Of a DNA stretch of 64,000 bases, positions 37,230 to 50,086 are shown one piece after another. Each line of letters begins with the position of its first letter. The first letter of the stretch is position 1. Source of the DNA: Cryptomeria japonica (lineage: Eukaryota; Streptophyta; Pinopsida; Cupressales; Cupressaceae); the NCBI RefSeq assembly GCF_030272615.1, contig NC_081409.1:618869255-618933254 (forward strand), read 5' to 3'. A model generated the notes under the pieces. The model did not search any database and was not told the DNA's origin. It saw only the letters and a program-made list of their open reading frames with translations. The translations under genes were made by a program, and so were the position numbers.

Positions 37230-38294
37230 TGTTAGGTCCCATAAACAACTGAGAGAGGGGGGGGGGGGTGAATCAGTTGTAAAATAAATTCAAACCAAAA
37301 ACCAATTAACCAACTTAATGCTTAATATTGGTAAAGTAGTTAAGTATGCTGGTAGATAGTGTTAACAGTAAATTGCTATACTGATAAAGGTTAATGCATG
37401 AAACATAAACATAAAGTCATCCACAACACATAACACCAATATTTGTACGTGGAAACCCTGTAAGGGGAAAAACCACGGTGGGAAACCTTACCCACAATTA
37501 GATGATACTACTGCAGATAGTAAGTGTACATAAATGGGGTCTGCACATGCAGAAAGGCCAACAGCCTAGAGCTCACTGCTCAATCACAAAATGGGAGTCA
37601 CACTAACTACAGTTGGATGGTTAAATCCAATAAGAATGTACTGCACAAAATAGCATCTTCATATGCTAGATTCAGTATCGGTGTAATGCTGATATGCTTA
37701 TACAAAAACCTAGCTTCACCTTCAAATGATGTCTTCATGTATACCTCTGCTGAATCTTGCATATACCTTCACTCAATTCTTTTTTGCATTCCATGCTTGA
37801 TCTTACAAATAAGATCTTACATTTATACCATAACCTAAGACCAATTTTAGTAGGTTGGCTCTACAAGATATTACAATAAACATTTTACATACAATATAAT
37901 ATCCAATGTAATTAATAGATTAAACATGTCAGCTTAATGCATTTCCATCAATAATAAATCATCTCCATAGCATGCCATGCTGATCTGGAAAAGATGAACC
38001 TGCCGGTGTAACCCTAGGTAACCCTAGACCTATTTGTCGGTAAAAGCAAATATGCAAATATGAATATACCAATGATTAATTCTTCAAAAAATAGTGTCCA
38101 CATGATCTCTTCGACATTACCAAGTGTCTTGCATATCATTCCAGATACCGGTGAACATTATATCCTGTCGGTGAACCATATACCAGTAACTGTGCAATCA
38201 TTACTTGCTTGTTGGTGAATGTTGTTGGATCTCCAAAGTGCTTGTTTTTCAGTGGTGTTGACATCAATGACAAAACCATGCCAAAATACCAACA
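37230..38294 (-). repeat. Copia-D 5' LTR
   Basis: 1065 bp, plus-strand ends TGTTAGGTCC and AATACCAACA. Visibly very similar to 31710-32688 apart from the 86-bp length difference. Confidence 0.93.
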
Positions 38295-39054
38295 TGATAA
38301 TGGGAAATATGATCAAGGAGATTAAGTGGTTAGCTATTGTTTATAAATAAGGAACTGTTGATAAACAATGTATGCGGGCAAGTGTATGCCCAAGGATGCT
38401 ACATAGTGAATATCGAGCACTGAAGCTTGAAGACCTATTTTGAATAACAGAGTATAGAGCCCAATAGATGGACAAGATTAGTTTTATGTCTATATTGTAT
38501 TGAGCAAATAAGAATCTGCTTTAACATTTTAGATGTGAAGTTGTAGATAGATTTTTATTACTGTTATTTTGTGAAGTGACAGAAAATCTCTTAACCGAGT
38601 GGACTTAACAGTCTTATTTGTAAAACCCTCTAGCAAGGTGACATTATGATTGAGTGTTTGAAATCCTTTAACAAGGTCACTTCTAACAAGGTGAAGATCC
38701 TAACAGATCTGAGGGAAATCCCTTAACCGGGTCACATCTAGCAATGTGTTTGTAATCTTTAACAGGATTTTCTTTTAACCGAGCATACTCTAGAAGAGTA
38801 TATTTCTTAGTGGGTCCGAAATCCCACAGTGGTTTCCCTATTTGGGTTTCCACATTAAATCTGGTGTTATGAGTGTTATGATGTTTATATGCCTTTGAGT
38901 TTGCATGTTTAGCAGTTTTGGTTATATTACTGAAATATATGCTACCGAGGTTGAATCTGATGTTTTTATGGAAGATTAAGTTTGTATGATTCACCCCCCC
39001 CCTCTCATCTTATTAGCTTGGCATATATACTTACATTAAGTATCAGAACTATCA
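38295..39054 (+). repeat. Copia-C 3' LTR, second piece
   Basis: Begins with the target duplication TGATA, then continues homology to 25592-26343 and ends AACTATCA. Together the pieces give ~1523 bp against 1549 bp for the 5' LTR. Confidence 0.92.
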
Positions 39055-39363
39055 CCACTTATATGTTTAGATGACTGGAAATGATCTGAAATGAGCTAAT
39101 ACTGATATTAGTGAAGTTGTTAATGTTTTAGTTAAATGGTATTTGAGTTTCAGATCTGTTGCATTGTATCATTGATGTTTTGGTCAACAGGTAAAGTTTG
39201 ACAGTGCAATTGCAGTTTTTTATACAGTGACTAAACCAGTTAGTTTAGTGATTGGATTCTGAGTTGAAAGTTTGTTTGGTGAAAGTTTAGTTTATTTTCT
39301 ATCTACTTATTCACCCCCCCTCTTAGTAGTTGACCGGATTCTTATAGCTTCATCATATTATCA
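39055..39363 (+). repeat. Copia-B 3' LTR, second piece
   Basis: Begins with target duplication CCACT, continues homology to 7458-7702, and ends ATATTATCA. It retains the TTCACCCCCCC box lost from the 5' LTR. Followed by ACCGG and Copia-E RNase H sequence. Confidence 0.9.
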
Positions 39364-42300
39364 ACCGGATTCTTTGATATGTCAATAGCAGCAGAGTTAT
39401 TACAGTGAATAATGACTGGTCCCATGCAATGCATTTTGATGTCCTTCGACATTTTCTTCATCCATAGAACTAATGTATAGTTAGTAGCAACAACAACATA
39501 CTTAGCTTCAGCAGTAGATAAAGAAGTACATGATTGTTTCTTGCTGATCCATGAAACCAACTTCTTTCAAAGAAAGAAAGCTCCACTAGAAGTACTTTTC
39601 TGATCATCAGCATCACCTGCCCAATCTGCATTTGTATATGTAGATAAAGTAAAGTCATCATCCTTAGGGTACCACAAACCATATTCATATGTACCTTGCA
39701 AATATCAAAAAATCCTTTTCACCGCACTCTCATGATTTTCTCTAGGATCACTTTGATATCTTGATGCAATACAAACATCATTCCTTATGTTAGGCCTAGT
39801 GTGAGGCAAATATAGCAAACCTCTAATCATAGACTTGTATCTTGTAGGATTTACCTGTGTAGAAACATCTTTCCTTGTCATTTTCTCACTTGTAATCATA
39901 GGAGTACTTACCGGTTTAGAGTCTACCATACCAAATTTCTTCAGCAATTCCCTAGCATACTCAATTTGACAGATGAAAATACCTTTATCAGTCCGAGTAA
40001 TCTGCAAACCTAAGAAAATTTTTATTTCCCCAATCATAGACATTTCAAATTCTTTCTCCATAATTTTTAGAAAATTCCATGGACAACTTATCTTCACCTC
40101 TAAAAATGATGTCATCAACAAAAACTTCAATAATTAGTATATCATCATCAATGACCTTATAATATAGATTACTGTCAGAATTACCGTTAGTGAAACCAAA
40201 CTTCAAAATATATTTATCCAACCTTGCATACCAGGCTCTAGGTGCCTATTTCAATCCATATAAAGATTTCCTTAACCTACAAACCATGTTTTTATCATCT
40301 AAAATGAAAAAACCAACAGGTTGCTTAATATAAACTTCCTCATCAAGATCCCCATTCAAAAATGCACACTTAACATCCATTTGATAGACCTTGTAGTTTT
40401 TATGTGCAACATAGGCAAGAAATAATCTTATAGCCTCAATCCTAGCTATAGGTGCTAAATTTTCACCATAATCAATTCCTTCCTTATGAGAATATCCTTT
40501 ACAGACCAATCTAGATTTATTCCTTACAACTTGTCCATCTTCATTCGATTTATTCCTAAAAACCCATTTAGTTCCAATAACATTCCTATTTTTAGGTCAG
40601 GGAACTAAAGTCCACATGTTATTCTTCTCTATCTGATCTAATTCTTCTTCCATAGCTTTCATCCAACATTCATCTTTACATGCTTGAAATACTGATACCG
40701 GTTCAACTTGAGAGATTAAACATACCTCATTAGTTTCCAGTATTCTTCTTGTCATCACTCCATTGTTCTTATCCCCAATGATATGATCTTTTGAATGATT
40801 CAATCTCACATACCTAGGAGTCTTCTGACTCTTTGTTCCTCTTCCCGATTCTTCAGTTACTATTGAATGTTTTGATACTACCGGAGTAACTGGTTCAACA
40901 TTATGTTCCGGTAAAGATGTTACCTATTCAGTTATTATCATTTCCACTATCGATTCTTGCTTAGAAGCTCTTATTTGACTTCTATTCAGCTCATCCATCT
41001 TGACATTAGCACTCTCCACAATTCTCTGCAATCTTTTGTTATAACATCTATATGCCTTGCTTTCCTTAGAATAACCAAGAAATATCCCTTCATCACATCT
41101 AGGATCAAATTTGCCAATGATATCATCTTTCCTAATATAACATTTACTACCAAAGATTCTGAAATACTTAGATGTAGGTGTATTTCCAAACCATAATTCA
41201 TAAAGTATCTTACCGGTTTCTCCTTTGATATGTACTCTGTTGAATGTATAAAGTGATATGCTCACTACTTCTCTCTAGTAGATATGAGGTAGATTATCTT
41301 CCATCATCATTGTTCTAGCAACATCCAAGATAGTTTTGTTCTTCCTTTCCACGACTCCATTTTGCTAAGGTGTTCGGGGAGCAGAAAATTGTCTCCTTAT
41401 ACCATGCTTCTCACAAAAGTTATTAAACTCACCGGATGTGAATTCTCCACCATGATCTGACCTTAAACATTTAATCTTCAATCTTGTCTCTGTTTCAACT
41501 TTAGCTTTAAAGATTTTAAAATTTTCAAAAGCCTCAAATTTCTCCCTTAGAAAACTAACCCACCTCATTCTAGAATAATCATCAATGGTTAGCATGAAAT
41601 ATCTATCACCTTTAAAACTTTTAACTCTAGAAGGGCCACACAAATTAGTATGAATAAGATAAAGAACATCATTAGATTTATCTTTTATACACTTAAAAGA
41701 GGTTCTGATTTGTTTTCCCATTTGACATTCTTTACATACCGAATTATAGGGCTTCACAATCTTAGGTATAACTCTAACTTCCTTAGTTGAATTGATCTTT
41801 ACAATGCAATCAAAATTCACATGACATAGCCTTTTATGCCATAGCCAACTCTCATCAATTTGTGCAATCAAATATGTCTTCTCACCAAAATTCAAATGAA
41901 ATATATTACCTTTTGTCTGAGTACGGTTGCAATCTCCAATCCAGATGTATTAATGATTTTTCATTTTTCATCCTTGAATTGTAATTCAAATCCCTTGTCC
42001 ACCAATTATCCCACACTCAAAATATTATGCCTTAAACCTTCAAAAATAATAAACATTATCAGTATTGTGTTTATCATGCAATGATATAATTCCTTTTCCC
42101 TTGATCATACATGCTTTGTCATCTCCAAATCTAACCAGACCGCCATCAAATTCTTAAAAAGATACAAACTTCCTTTTATCTCGAGTCATGTGATGTGAAC
42201 ATCCACTTTCAATAACTCATTCATCCTTACGTTCAATTTTAGCAGCAAGTGCCTTTTCTTCAGGTACACTCTCTTCTAGTGTTAGAACATCTTCCTTGAT

Positions 42301-43304
42301 AGCCAGGAACACCCATTCCTTTCCATTTCCAGAACTACTAGTAGAGTCTTGTGTCGGTTCATCATCAAAATCAGTCACACCTTCCTCATCTGCTATGTAG
42401 TGTAATTTATCTTTGTTTTTCCTGTACTTATACTTGTTCTGATATCCAAGGTTAGGATTAAAAGATCTTCTATATCTTTCTTCAAATCTTGAATTCCTTT
42501 CAAGACATCTAGATGAAAAATGACCTATCTTATTACATGCAAAACATTTAAAAGGTTCTTTTCCTTCATACTTACTTCCTATCGGTCCTTTAGGTACTCT
42601 TCTAGCAAATAGGGCTTCAAGTTGCTCAAATTCATCATCTTCTCTCTTCATATCATCCAATTCCTTTGCATACAAAGCTTTCCAATCTTGCTTGCTAGTT
42701 GATGGTGTAGATGCATGAAAAGAAGGTTCAGACTTCACAACTCTAGAAGGTCCAAATTCTTCATTTTATAAGCTAGAGGTAAAGATCTCAAAACTTTAGA
42801 AACTATTTCATCTTCACTCAGATTTCCACCACAACATTGAATTCCCATAACAATCTCATTTACCATTTCCATGAATATATTAATCCTTTCATCTTCTTCC
42901 ATCTTTAGGTTTTCATATCTCATCCAGTAACCATCAAGTTTAGCAATCTTCATATTAGGGTCACCTTCATTAAGAGTCTCCAACTTGTCTCATATAGCCT
43001 CTATGGATGATTTGTTAGCTAATCCCATTATTTGTTGATCAGAAAGTGAACACAAGAGGGCTTCTCTTTCTCTACAATCATTCTCAAGCTCCTTATCCAG
43101 GTTTGATGGAGGAGGATTTCTAGATGTCGGATTATAAGGGGTTACACCATTCTCTGTTATTTCCCAAATTTCCTTACAGAGACATCTAAGATGAGTTTCC
43201 ATCTGAATCTTCCATACTCTATAATTTGTTCCATCAATCCTAGGAATATCTCTCTGAAAGATAGCTCCAGATGAACTAGATGAACTTGAACTGTTAGTCT
43301 CCAT
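39364..43304 (-). pseudogene. Copia-E gag-pol, heavily decayed (main piece)
   Basis: ATG complement at 43302-43304 followed by a Ser run. Gag (43304-42735) has a TGG-to-TGA stop at 42987 and an internal deletion near 42763 that joins YKMK to the EEFGPS region out of frame. The knuckle CFACNKIGHFSSRC is intact (~42545). The protease site reads IESGCSHHM, with Glu for catalytic Asp and a stop just before. Integrase 41895-41365 has HTNLCGP (Asn for Asp). Reverse transcriptase is in pieces at 40809-40597, 40509-40246 and ~40230-39705 and keeps FVDDIIF. RNase H begins at ~39688 in two frames (DWAGDADDQKSTSSG-like, STAEAKYV) and stops at 39364 at the Copia-B insertion. Confidence 0.9.
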
Positions 43305-43347
43305 AGGATCTTCCTCAAGCGGTTAATCTTCTGCAGAGAGGACTAGA

Positions 43348-43359
43348 GCTCTGATACCA
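43348..43359 (-). other. Copia-E primer-binding site
   Basis: TGGTATCAGAGC on the minus strand, two bases from the 5' LTR at 43362. The leader motif TTAACCGCTTGAGGAAGATCC (here given as its last 17 bases, CCGCTTGAGGAAGATCC) follows at 43306-43326. Confidence 0.92.
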
Positions 43360-43361
43360 AT

Positions 43362-43519
43362 TGTTAGACAATTCAAATAACCAAAAGACAACTGAGAGGG
43401 GTCGATGAATTAGTTGTCACCAGATTACCAAAACCTTAAGAAATTAAAAATATAATACTGAAACCTAAAAGATTAATACCAAAATGCATAAACCAATTAA
43501 GCATAAACAACAATCAGAG
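43362..43519 (-). repeat. Copia-E 5' LTR, U5 end only
   Basis: 158 bp aligned with 4563-4750 of the 3' LTR (the latter has a ~30-bp duplication of CATAAACCAATTA). Broken at 43520 by Copia-G. The last five bases, CAGAG, should be that insertion's target site. The rest of this LTR is beyond the window. Confidence 0.85.
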
Positions 43520-43829
43520 TGTTGGTATTATGGATGTGTTGCATTAGTTTTGTCATTTATGTCAACACTTATCCTTCTGCAGATCTATGATTATGTTGAA
43601 TCGATACATTGTGTTCATCGACAAGTTCAGTGACTTACGCACAATCACTGGTATATTGTCCACCGACAGGTTATATTGTTCACCGGCACTGAGAATGAAT
43701 TGTTGTCATCTGGAGATCACTTGATTATGTCGAAGACATGGTTTGGATAATTGGTTTTGGTATTTTGGTTAATGGTCTAATCAGGTTGACATATTTGTTG
43801 TTACTAGAAGATTGGTCTAGGTTATGGAT
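43520..43829 (+). repeat. Copia-G 5' LTR, piece 1
   Basis: TGTTGGTATTATGGATGTG..., aligned with 679-960 of the Copia-F LTR. Ends with TGGAT, the target site of Copia-H (TGGAC at 50087-50091). Confidence 0.88.
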
Positions 43830-45327
43830 TGTTGGCATTATGTGAACCGGTATGAGGACATGATGACATTGTATGTTGTCATTGATGTCAATATGCTGAA
43901 GAATAGAGAACTGGTATGTTACCAAGAACCAGTATATGTGAGAACCGGTATAACATTGTGAACTAGTATATGTGCCAAAGTGAAGTGGTGTGTTTGTTCA
44001 AGGTGAACCGGCATGTTGATATGGGAACCGGTACATGGAAGCTTTGTATGACTACTGGTTGGTAGTCTCAACTTCAGGGTTTCCAGTTGAAGTGCTTCAA
44101 GCCTGTGTGGCTCAACCAGTGACTTTGTGTGATGAGTTAGCATTGTAACAGAGAATAGATCATGTTGCCACGTCATCCTTGTGCGCGTGAAGGATCTTGC
44201 ATGAAGGAGATTGTTCCTATCTTCCTCGAGAATGTGCAAAGTCTATAAATGGTGAAAACGTGTGATGGGTTATCAGCCACCATGAAAGCAGTGGAAAACA
44301 AACGATGGAGAATATCTTGATATTGGTTCAAGACTGTTGAATTTAATGCAATGTGCTCAATGGTCAGGATTGAACCATTTGAATTGCTTAACCTAACAGG
44401 ATTAGGGTTTAGGGTTTATGCTACCGACCTATCTGTTTCCTATAAGGTCGATGTTGTGTTTCTTTCTGAGGTTTTTGGCAAAAGTTGTGTATGTGTATCC
44501 AAGTGAAGGGATACATGATTCTTGCCAGACCAGAGGAGAGAAGTGATACCTGCAAAGTGTAAGTGCAGCAGGTGAAGAGGAGCTAAAGCGGTTTTGCATT
44601 GGCATTGAGTGCTATTACCAAATCATTGTAATACCTATTGATCTCTAACCACTTCAACAGTTGGGAAATCCCTTAACAGGGTAGCTTTAACCGGCTTACT
44701 TTAAACCCTTTAACAAGGTGACTCAAAACCATTGAGTTCTTGAAATCCTCTAACAAGGTAACCTTTAACAGGGTTTAACCCTTAACTGGGTATTCGAGCC
44801 ATCCCTTAACTAGGTGATCCCTAATAGGATTGGTTCCTAACAGAACCTATTGTATTAGTCTTTAATCGGACAAGGCTCCTAACAAAGCGGACTTCTAAAG
44901 AGTTCAAAAACAACTTGTGGGTATTCATCCCCATTGTGGTTTTTTCCAGTTGGGTTTCCCCGTGAAAAATCTATGTGTCATGTGTGGTGTTATTCATGTG
45001 ATGGTTTAAGTAATTTGTGTCTGAAGGTAAATCATGTTGATCTAGTTGTTTATATATTTTTGATGATAGATTACCTGTTCATGCACTAGGGTGAAATGGA
45101 AATGAAGTATTAGATTGTATGAAAAGATAAGTGTCAACCAGTTTATAATTGTCTCAGTTATTCTGGGTTTTGCCAGTTGTACTCTATTTAAGACCAGTGT
45201 TACTGTTTGTCTACCAAAGCACAGTGTCTACTAACAAACTAATTTTAGGAATGTGTTTTTGTCTATACTGATTCACCCCCACCTCTCAGTACCGGTTTGG
45301 TACTATCCATTCATCATTGAGTTATCA
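43830..45327 (+). repeat. Copia-H 5' LTR
   Basis: TGTTGGCATTATGTG...GAGTTATCA. TATA-like TATAAATG at 44244-44251. Downstream (44640-44900) is an array of imperfect CCTTTAACNGGGT repeats, then GGTTTTTTCCAGTTGGG and a TTCACCCCCACC box at the end. Confidence 0.93.
44244..44251 (+). promoter_or_regulatory. TATA-like box, Copia-H 5' LTR
   Basis: TATAAATG ~415 bp into the LTR; conserved as TATAAACG at 49003-49010 in the 3' LTR. Probable core promoter; the start site is not determined. Confidence 0.5.
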
Positions 45328-45398
45328 ATTGGTATCAGAGTGTCCTCCAAGTCCTCTGTGCTATAAGCTTAACCGCTTGAGGAAAAGATCCCAGTCTA

Positions 45399-48343
45399 AT
45401 GATGAAGAGGGAAGGTCCAAAGTTCAACAAAGATAATTTTAGTATATGGAAAGACAAAATGAAGATATACATCAGAAGCATAGGTGCTCAACACTGGAGC
45501 TATGTTGAGAATGCTTATATTGCCGCTATTGGTACTCTCATCGATGACCAAAAGAGAGAGATGCAGGAGAATGGGCAAGTCATGGAAACTCTAATTAGTA
45601 GTTTATCTGACATTGAGTTTGTTGATGTCTAAGATAAAGTAAATCCCAAAGAAGTATGGGATACTCTTGAAAATATCTATGGCGGTGATGAGCATGTAAA
45701 ACAAGCTAAGGAAGAAAGCCTTAGAGGGAAGTTTGAAGACATGTGGATGGTTGAAGGTGAGACCATTCAACAGTATGGAATAAGAATCAAAACTATTGTT
45801 GGAGATATCAAGAGTGCAGGTGGTAAAATGGAAGATTCCACTATGGTAAGAAAATTTTTGAGATCCTTATTACCGGTCTATGCAATAAGGGTTGCTACTA
45901 TTCAGGAGTTGAGATCAATAGACAAGACTAAGGTATCCCTAAAATCGATCATTGCAAAGTTGACAACCTATGAGCTAAATAGTTTTGATGGAAGTGTTCA
46001 AAAAACTGAATCAACTTTTAAAGCTTCTATTGTACCATCCAGAAAAGGAAAAGAAGCAAGCACTAGTAGTGAACCAAGACAGAGTAGAGAAATGGATGAT
46101 GAGGAGATTCTAATGGTATTTGAAGCTCTTCTTGCCAGGAAACTTCCTAAAGGAATCGGTAAATACAGAGGTAAGCTCCCTTTGAAATGCTTTTCTTGTA
46201 ACCAGATAGGACATATTGCTATAAACTGTCCTAATGGTGACAACAAGGACAAACCAGAAAGGTTCAAGAAGTTCAAAGGAGGAAACTGGAGAAACTATTT
46301 TGTGGAAGTTGATGAAGGTGTCATAGATGAGGAATCAAAAGATGAAGAAAATGAAGATATTGTGTTTGTTGCTGTTAAGGAAGATGTGTCAGACAAGAAG
46401 GCTCTTGTCTCCCGCTTTGATAATTCCAATGAGTGTATTATTGACAATGGCTATTCTCACCATATGACTGGTGATCAAAGCAAGTTTATATCCTTGGAAG
46501 AGTATGATGGTGGTGTGGTTCACTTTGGTAATGATGCACCATGTATGGTCAAAGGCAGAGGGTCCATCTCTCTGAATGGAAAGAGTAGTGCTAACAATGT
46601 GTATTGGGTTGATGGTCTTAGACACAACCTTCTGAGTGTTGTCTAGCTGAATGATAGAGGACCAACTTTGGAATTCAAGAATGGAGTGTGCAGAATCAAA
46701 GGAAAGAATAGTGAATTGGTGGCCACCGACATGCAAACCAAAGGTAACCTATTTCAGCTGAATGCAAAATATCAATACATGTCTTATGGCCAAGTTCAAT
46801 GACAGTTAGATATGGCATAGGAGACTCTTCCATGTAAACTTTGATAACATTGTGAAGGCCAGTAAGATCAAGGTAGTTAGAGGGTTGTCAGTGCTGAGCA
46901 AACTAGAAAACACCTTGTATAGAGAGTGCCAACTGGGGAAAATGTCTTCCTCAACCTTTAAAGGTAAACCTTTCACTACTGACAATTTACTTGATCTTGT
47001 GCATACTGATTTGTGTGGTCCTATGAAAACTAGGAGTGTGCAGGGAGATAGGTATTTTATGATTCTTACAGATGATTGCTCAAGAATGATGTGGGTCACA
47101 TTCTTGAAGGACAAGTCTGAAGCCTTTGGAAAGTTCAAAGCTTTTAGAGCATTAGTGGAGAAGGAAAGTGGTAAAAGGATCAAGTGCCTTAGAACTGATC
47201 AAGGAGGGGAATTCACTTCTAGTGAATTCAACAAATATTGTGAAGAACATGGCATCAAGAGACAACTATCTACCCCCCAAACTCCATAGCAGAATGGCCT
47301 AGCAGAGAGGAATAATCGGACTTTGGTTGAACCAGCAAGAACAATGCTAATTCAAAGAAAGGTTGCTCACACCTTTTGGAGAGAAGCAGTGAGCATTGTA
47401 GTCTACACAATGAAATCGGTACTCATTAAGAAAGGTAAGGATAAAACTCCTTATGAGTATTGGACCGGTAAGACAACTGTGGTTAGCTAATTTAGAGTGT
47501 TTGGTAGCAAATGTTACATCAAGAGGAGCGAACACCAAAGCAAATTTGATGCAAAATGTGATGAGGGAATACTTCTAGGGTATTCCACCAAGAGCAAAGC
47601 TCTCAAGTGTTTCAATAATAGGACTCAGAGAATTATGGAAAGCATCAATGTAAGAGTTGATGAAATCTCTGAGAAAATTGAGGAAACCGACAGTGAGCAA
47701 GTGGTAAATGAACCGATTGTAACCTTCTGGGAACTGGTTGCCAGTCAACCAAGTACTAGTAATAGTGTTCCTACACTAGTAGATGTAGATGCTGATATTG
47801 ATGGAGATGAGGATGAAGAAGAAAAGAAAGAGGAATCTATTTTCCTTGGTATGTCAAACTGAATCATGATCCTAAGTAGATCATAGGAGATAAGGATGCA
47901 TGAATCCTTACAAGAAGAAAGGTCAAAGAAAACTCATGTATGATCTCTGAATTTGAGCCTAAATCATTCAAAGAGGCATATAAAGATGAAGACTAGATCA
48001 AGGCAATGGAAGAGGAACTTGACTAGATAGAGAGAAATGGTACATGGTCTTTGGTACCCAGAGCGGAGCATAAAAATGTCATTGGTACCAAATGGGTTTT
48101 TAGAAATAAGCTAAATGAGGATGGCACAATGATTAGAAACAAAGCCAAACTGGTGTGTAAAGGATATGCCCAAGAAGAAGGAGAAGACTATGGAGAAACC
48201 TTTGCTCCTATAGCCAGATTGCACTCGAACATGTTTCCAGTAAGGAGTAGTTAGCGGACGTATTCACCAAGCCTCTCCCAAAGGCTACATTTATGTACTT
48301 AAGAGGTGAATTAGGGGTGTTGCCCCTTCAGGAGGTAAACTAA
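45399..48343 (+). pseudogene. Copia-H gag-pol with RT and RNase H deleted
   Basis: ATG 45399. Gag is 45399-46300 (TAA at 45630-45632 the first break), knuckle CFSCNQIGHIAINC at 46189-46230, protease IIDNGYSHHMTGD near 46438-46475 (DNG for DSG). GAG-pre-integrase is disrupted at 46644-46850, and integrase spans 46852-47480 with intact HTDLCGP and LRTDQGGEF. A C-terminal acidic linker is at 47497-47862. RT begins at ~47970 ([16 protein letters not shown]...) but stops at ARL (48231), and the sequence jumps to the very end of RNase H ([30 protein letters not shown]). About 1.9 kb judged against Copia-C is missing, including the RT catalytic core. Confidence 0.92.
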
Positions 48344-48588
48344 AGGTATATGCTCCACATCAGACAAGTATTGCATAGTCAAATTTTTCTTCAGGATTGA
48401 TGTGTTGAAGGATGCTACTCCTCAGGGGGAGCAGCATAATGGAACAGGGAATCTTGTACCTCCACTTTGGCATTGTTGTTAAAGGGGGAGAAGAAGTGAA
48501 GTAGAGAAGATATCTACAGAAATTGGGGGAGAAGATGTGAAGCGGAGATATATCTCTATATATTGCCATCAATGCCAAAGGGGGAGAT
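48344..48588 (+). other. Copia-H 3' non-coding region and paired polypurine tracts
   Basis: AAAGGGGGAGAAG at 48481-48493 after GGCATTGTTGTT, and AAAGGGGGAGAT at 48577-48588 after CATCAATGCC, next to the LTR. No ORF. Confidence 0.8.
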
Positions 48589-50086
48589 TGTTGGCATTAT
48601 GTGAATCGGTATGAGGACATGATGATATTGTATGTTGTCATTGATGTCAATATGCTGAAGAAGAGAGAACCGGTATGTTACCAAGAATCGGTATATGTGA
48701 GAACCGGTATAACATTGTGAACTGGTATATGTGCCAAAGTGAAGCAGTGTGTTTGTTCAAGGTAAACCAACATGTTGGTATGGGAACTGGTACATGGAAG
48801 CTTTGTATGACTACTGGTTGGTAGTCTCAACTTCAGGGTTTCTAGTTGAAGTGCTTCAAGCCTGTGTGACTCAACCAGTGACTTTGTGTGATGAGTTAGC
48901 ATTGTAACAAAGAATAGATCATGTTGCCACATCAGCCTTGTGCACGTGAAGGATCTTGCATGAAGGAGATTGTTCCTATCTTCCTCGGGAATGTGCGAAG
49001 TCTATAAACGATGAAAACATGTGATGGGTTATCAGCCGTCATGAAAGTGGTGGAAAACAAACAATGGAGAACATCTTGAGATTGGTTCAAGACTGTTACA
49101 TTTAATGCAATGTGCTCAATGGTCAGGATTGAACCATTTGAATTGCTTAACCTAACAGGTTTAGGGTTTAGGTTTTATGCTACCGACCTATCTATTTCCT
49201 ATAAGGTTGATGTTGTGTTTCTTTCTGAGGTTGTTGGAAAAAGTTGTGTGTGTGTATCCAAGTGAAGGGATACACGATTCTTGCTAGACCAAAGGAGAGA
49301 AGTGATACCTGCAGAGTGTAAGTGCAGAAGGTGAAGAGGAGCTAAAGCGGATCTGCATTAGCATTGAGTGTTGTTACCAGATCATTGTAATACCTATTGA
49401 TCTTTAACCACTTCAGCATTTGGGAAATCCCTCAATAGGGTATCTTTAACCGGCTTACTATAAATCCTTTAACAGGGTGACTCAAAACCATTGAGTTCTT
49501 GAAATCCTCTAACAAGGTAACCTTTAATAGGGTTTAACCCTTAACCAAGTATTCTAGCCATCCCTTAATCGGGTGATCCCTAACAAGATCGGTTCCTAAC
49601 AGAACCTGTTGTATCAGTCTTTAACCGGACAAGGCTCCTAACAGAGTGGACTTCTAAAGAGTTCAAAAATAGCTTGTGGGTATTCATCCCCACCATGGTT
49701 TTTCCCAGTTGGGTTTCCACGTGAAAAATTTGTGTGTCATGTGTGGTGTTATTCATGTGATGGTTTAAGTGATTTGTGTCTTAAGGTAAATCATGTTGAT
49801 CTAGCTATTTATTATTTTTGATGATAGATTACTTGTTCATGCACTAGGGTGAAATGGAAATGAAGTATTAGATTGTATGAAAAGATAAGTCTCAACCGGT
49901 TTATCCTTGTCTCAGTTATTCTAGGTTTTTCTAATTGTACTCTATTTAAGACTAGTGTTACTATTTGTCTGCCAAAGTACAGTGTCTGCTGACAAACCAG
50001 TTTTAGGAATGTGTTTTTGTTTGTACTTATTCACCCCCCCCCTCTTAGTACCCGTTTGGTACTATCTGTTCATCATTGAGTTATCA
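48589..50086 (+). repeat. Copia-H 3' LTR
   Basis: TGTTGGCATTATGTGAATCGG...GAGTTATCA, same length as the 5' LTR. The end box is TTCACCCCCCCCCTC. Confidence 0.93.

Larger units (their letters stand above)
31710..38294 (-). mobile_element. Copia-D, complete Ty1/copia element
   Basis: 6585 bp, complete with both LTRs (31710-32688 and 37230-38294), PBS (complement of TGGTATCAGAGC) at 37216-37227, PPT next to 32688 and a gag-pol region spanning 33022-37173. Target duplication TGATC/TGATA. It is the innermost copia element of the left stack, hence younger than Copia-B and C. It is the same family as F and G and related to E. Confidence 0.93.
24795..39054 (+). mobile_element. Copia-C, Ty1/copia element split by Copia-D
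   Basis: 5' LTR 24795-26343, PBS TGGTATTAGAGC (one C to T change) at 26346-26357, gag-pol 26409-30537, PPT AAAGGGGGAGAT at 30930-30941, and 3' LTR 30942-31709 plus 38295-39054. Target duplications are CCACA (24790-24794) and CCACT (39055-39059). It is inserted in the Copia-B 3' LTR. Its coding region is the best preserved RT-RNase H block in the window. Confidence 0.9.
43830..50086 (+). mobile_element. Copia-H, Ty1/copia element with internal deletion
   Basis: 6257 bp with two LTRs of equal length (43830-45327 and 48589-50086, 1498 bp each), PBS at 45330-45341 (TGGTATCAGAGT), a shortened gag-pol region (45399-48343) and PPT AAAGGGGGAGAT at 48577-48588. Target duplications TGGAT/TGGAC. By eye the first ~410 bp of the LTRs differ at about 20 sites, mostly transitions, so it is not recent. 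Same lineage as Copia-B. Confidence 0.93.
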
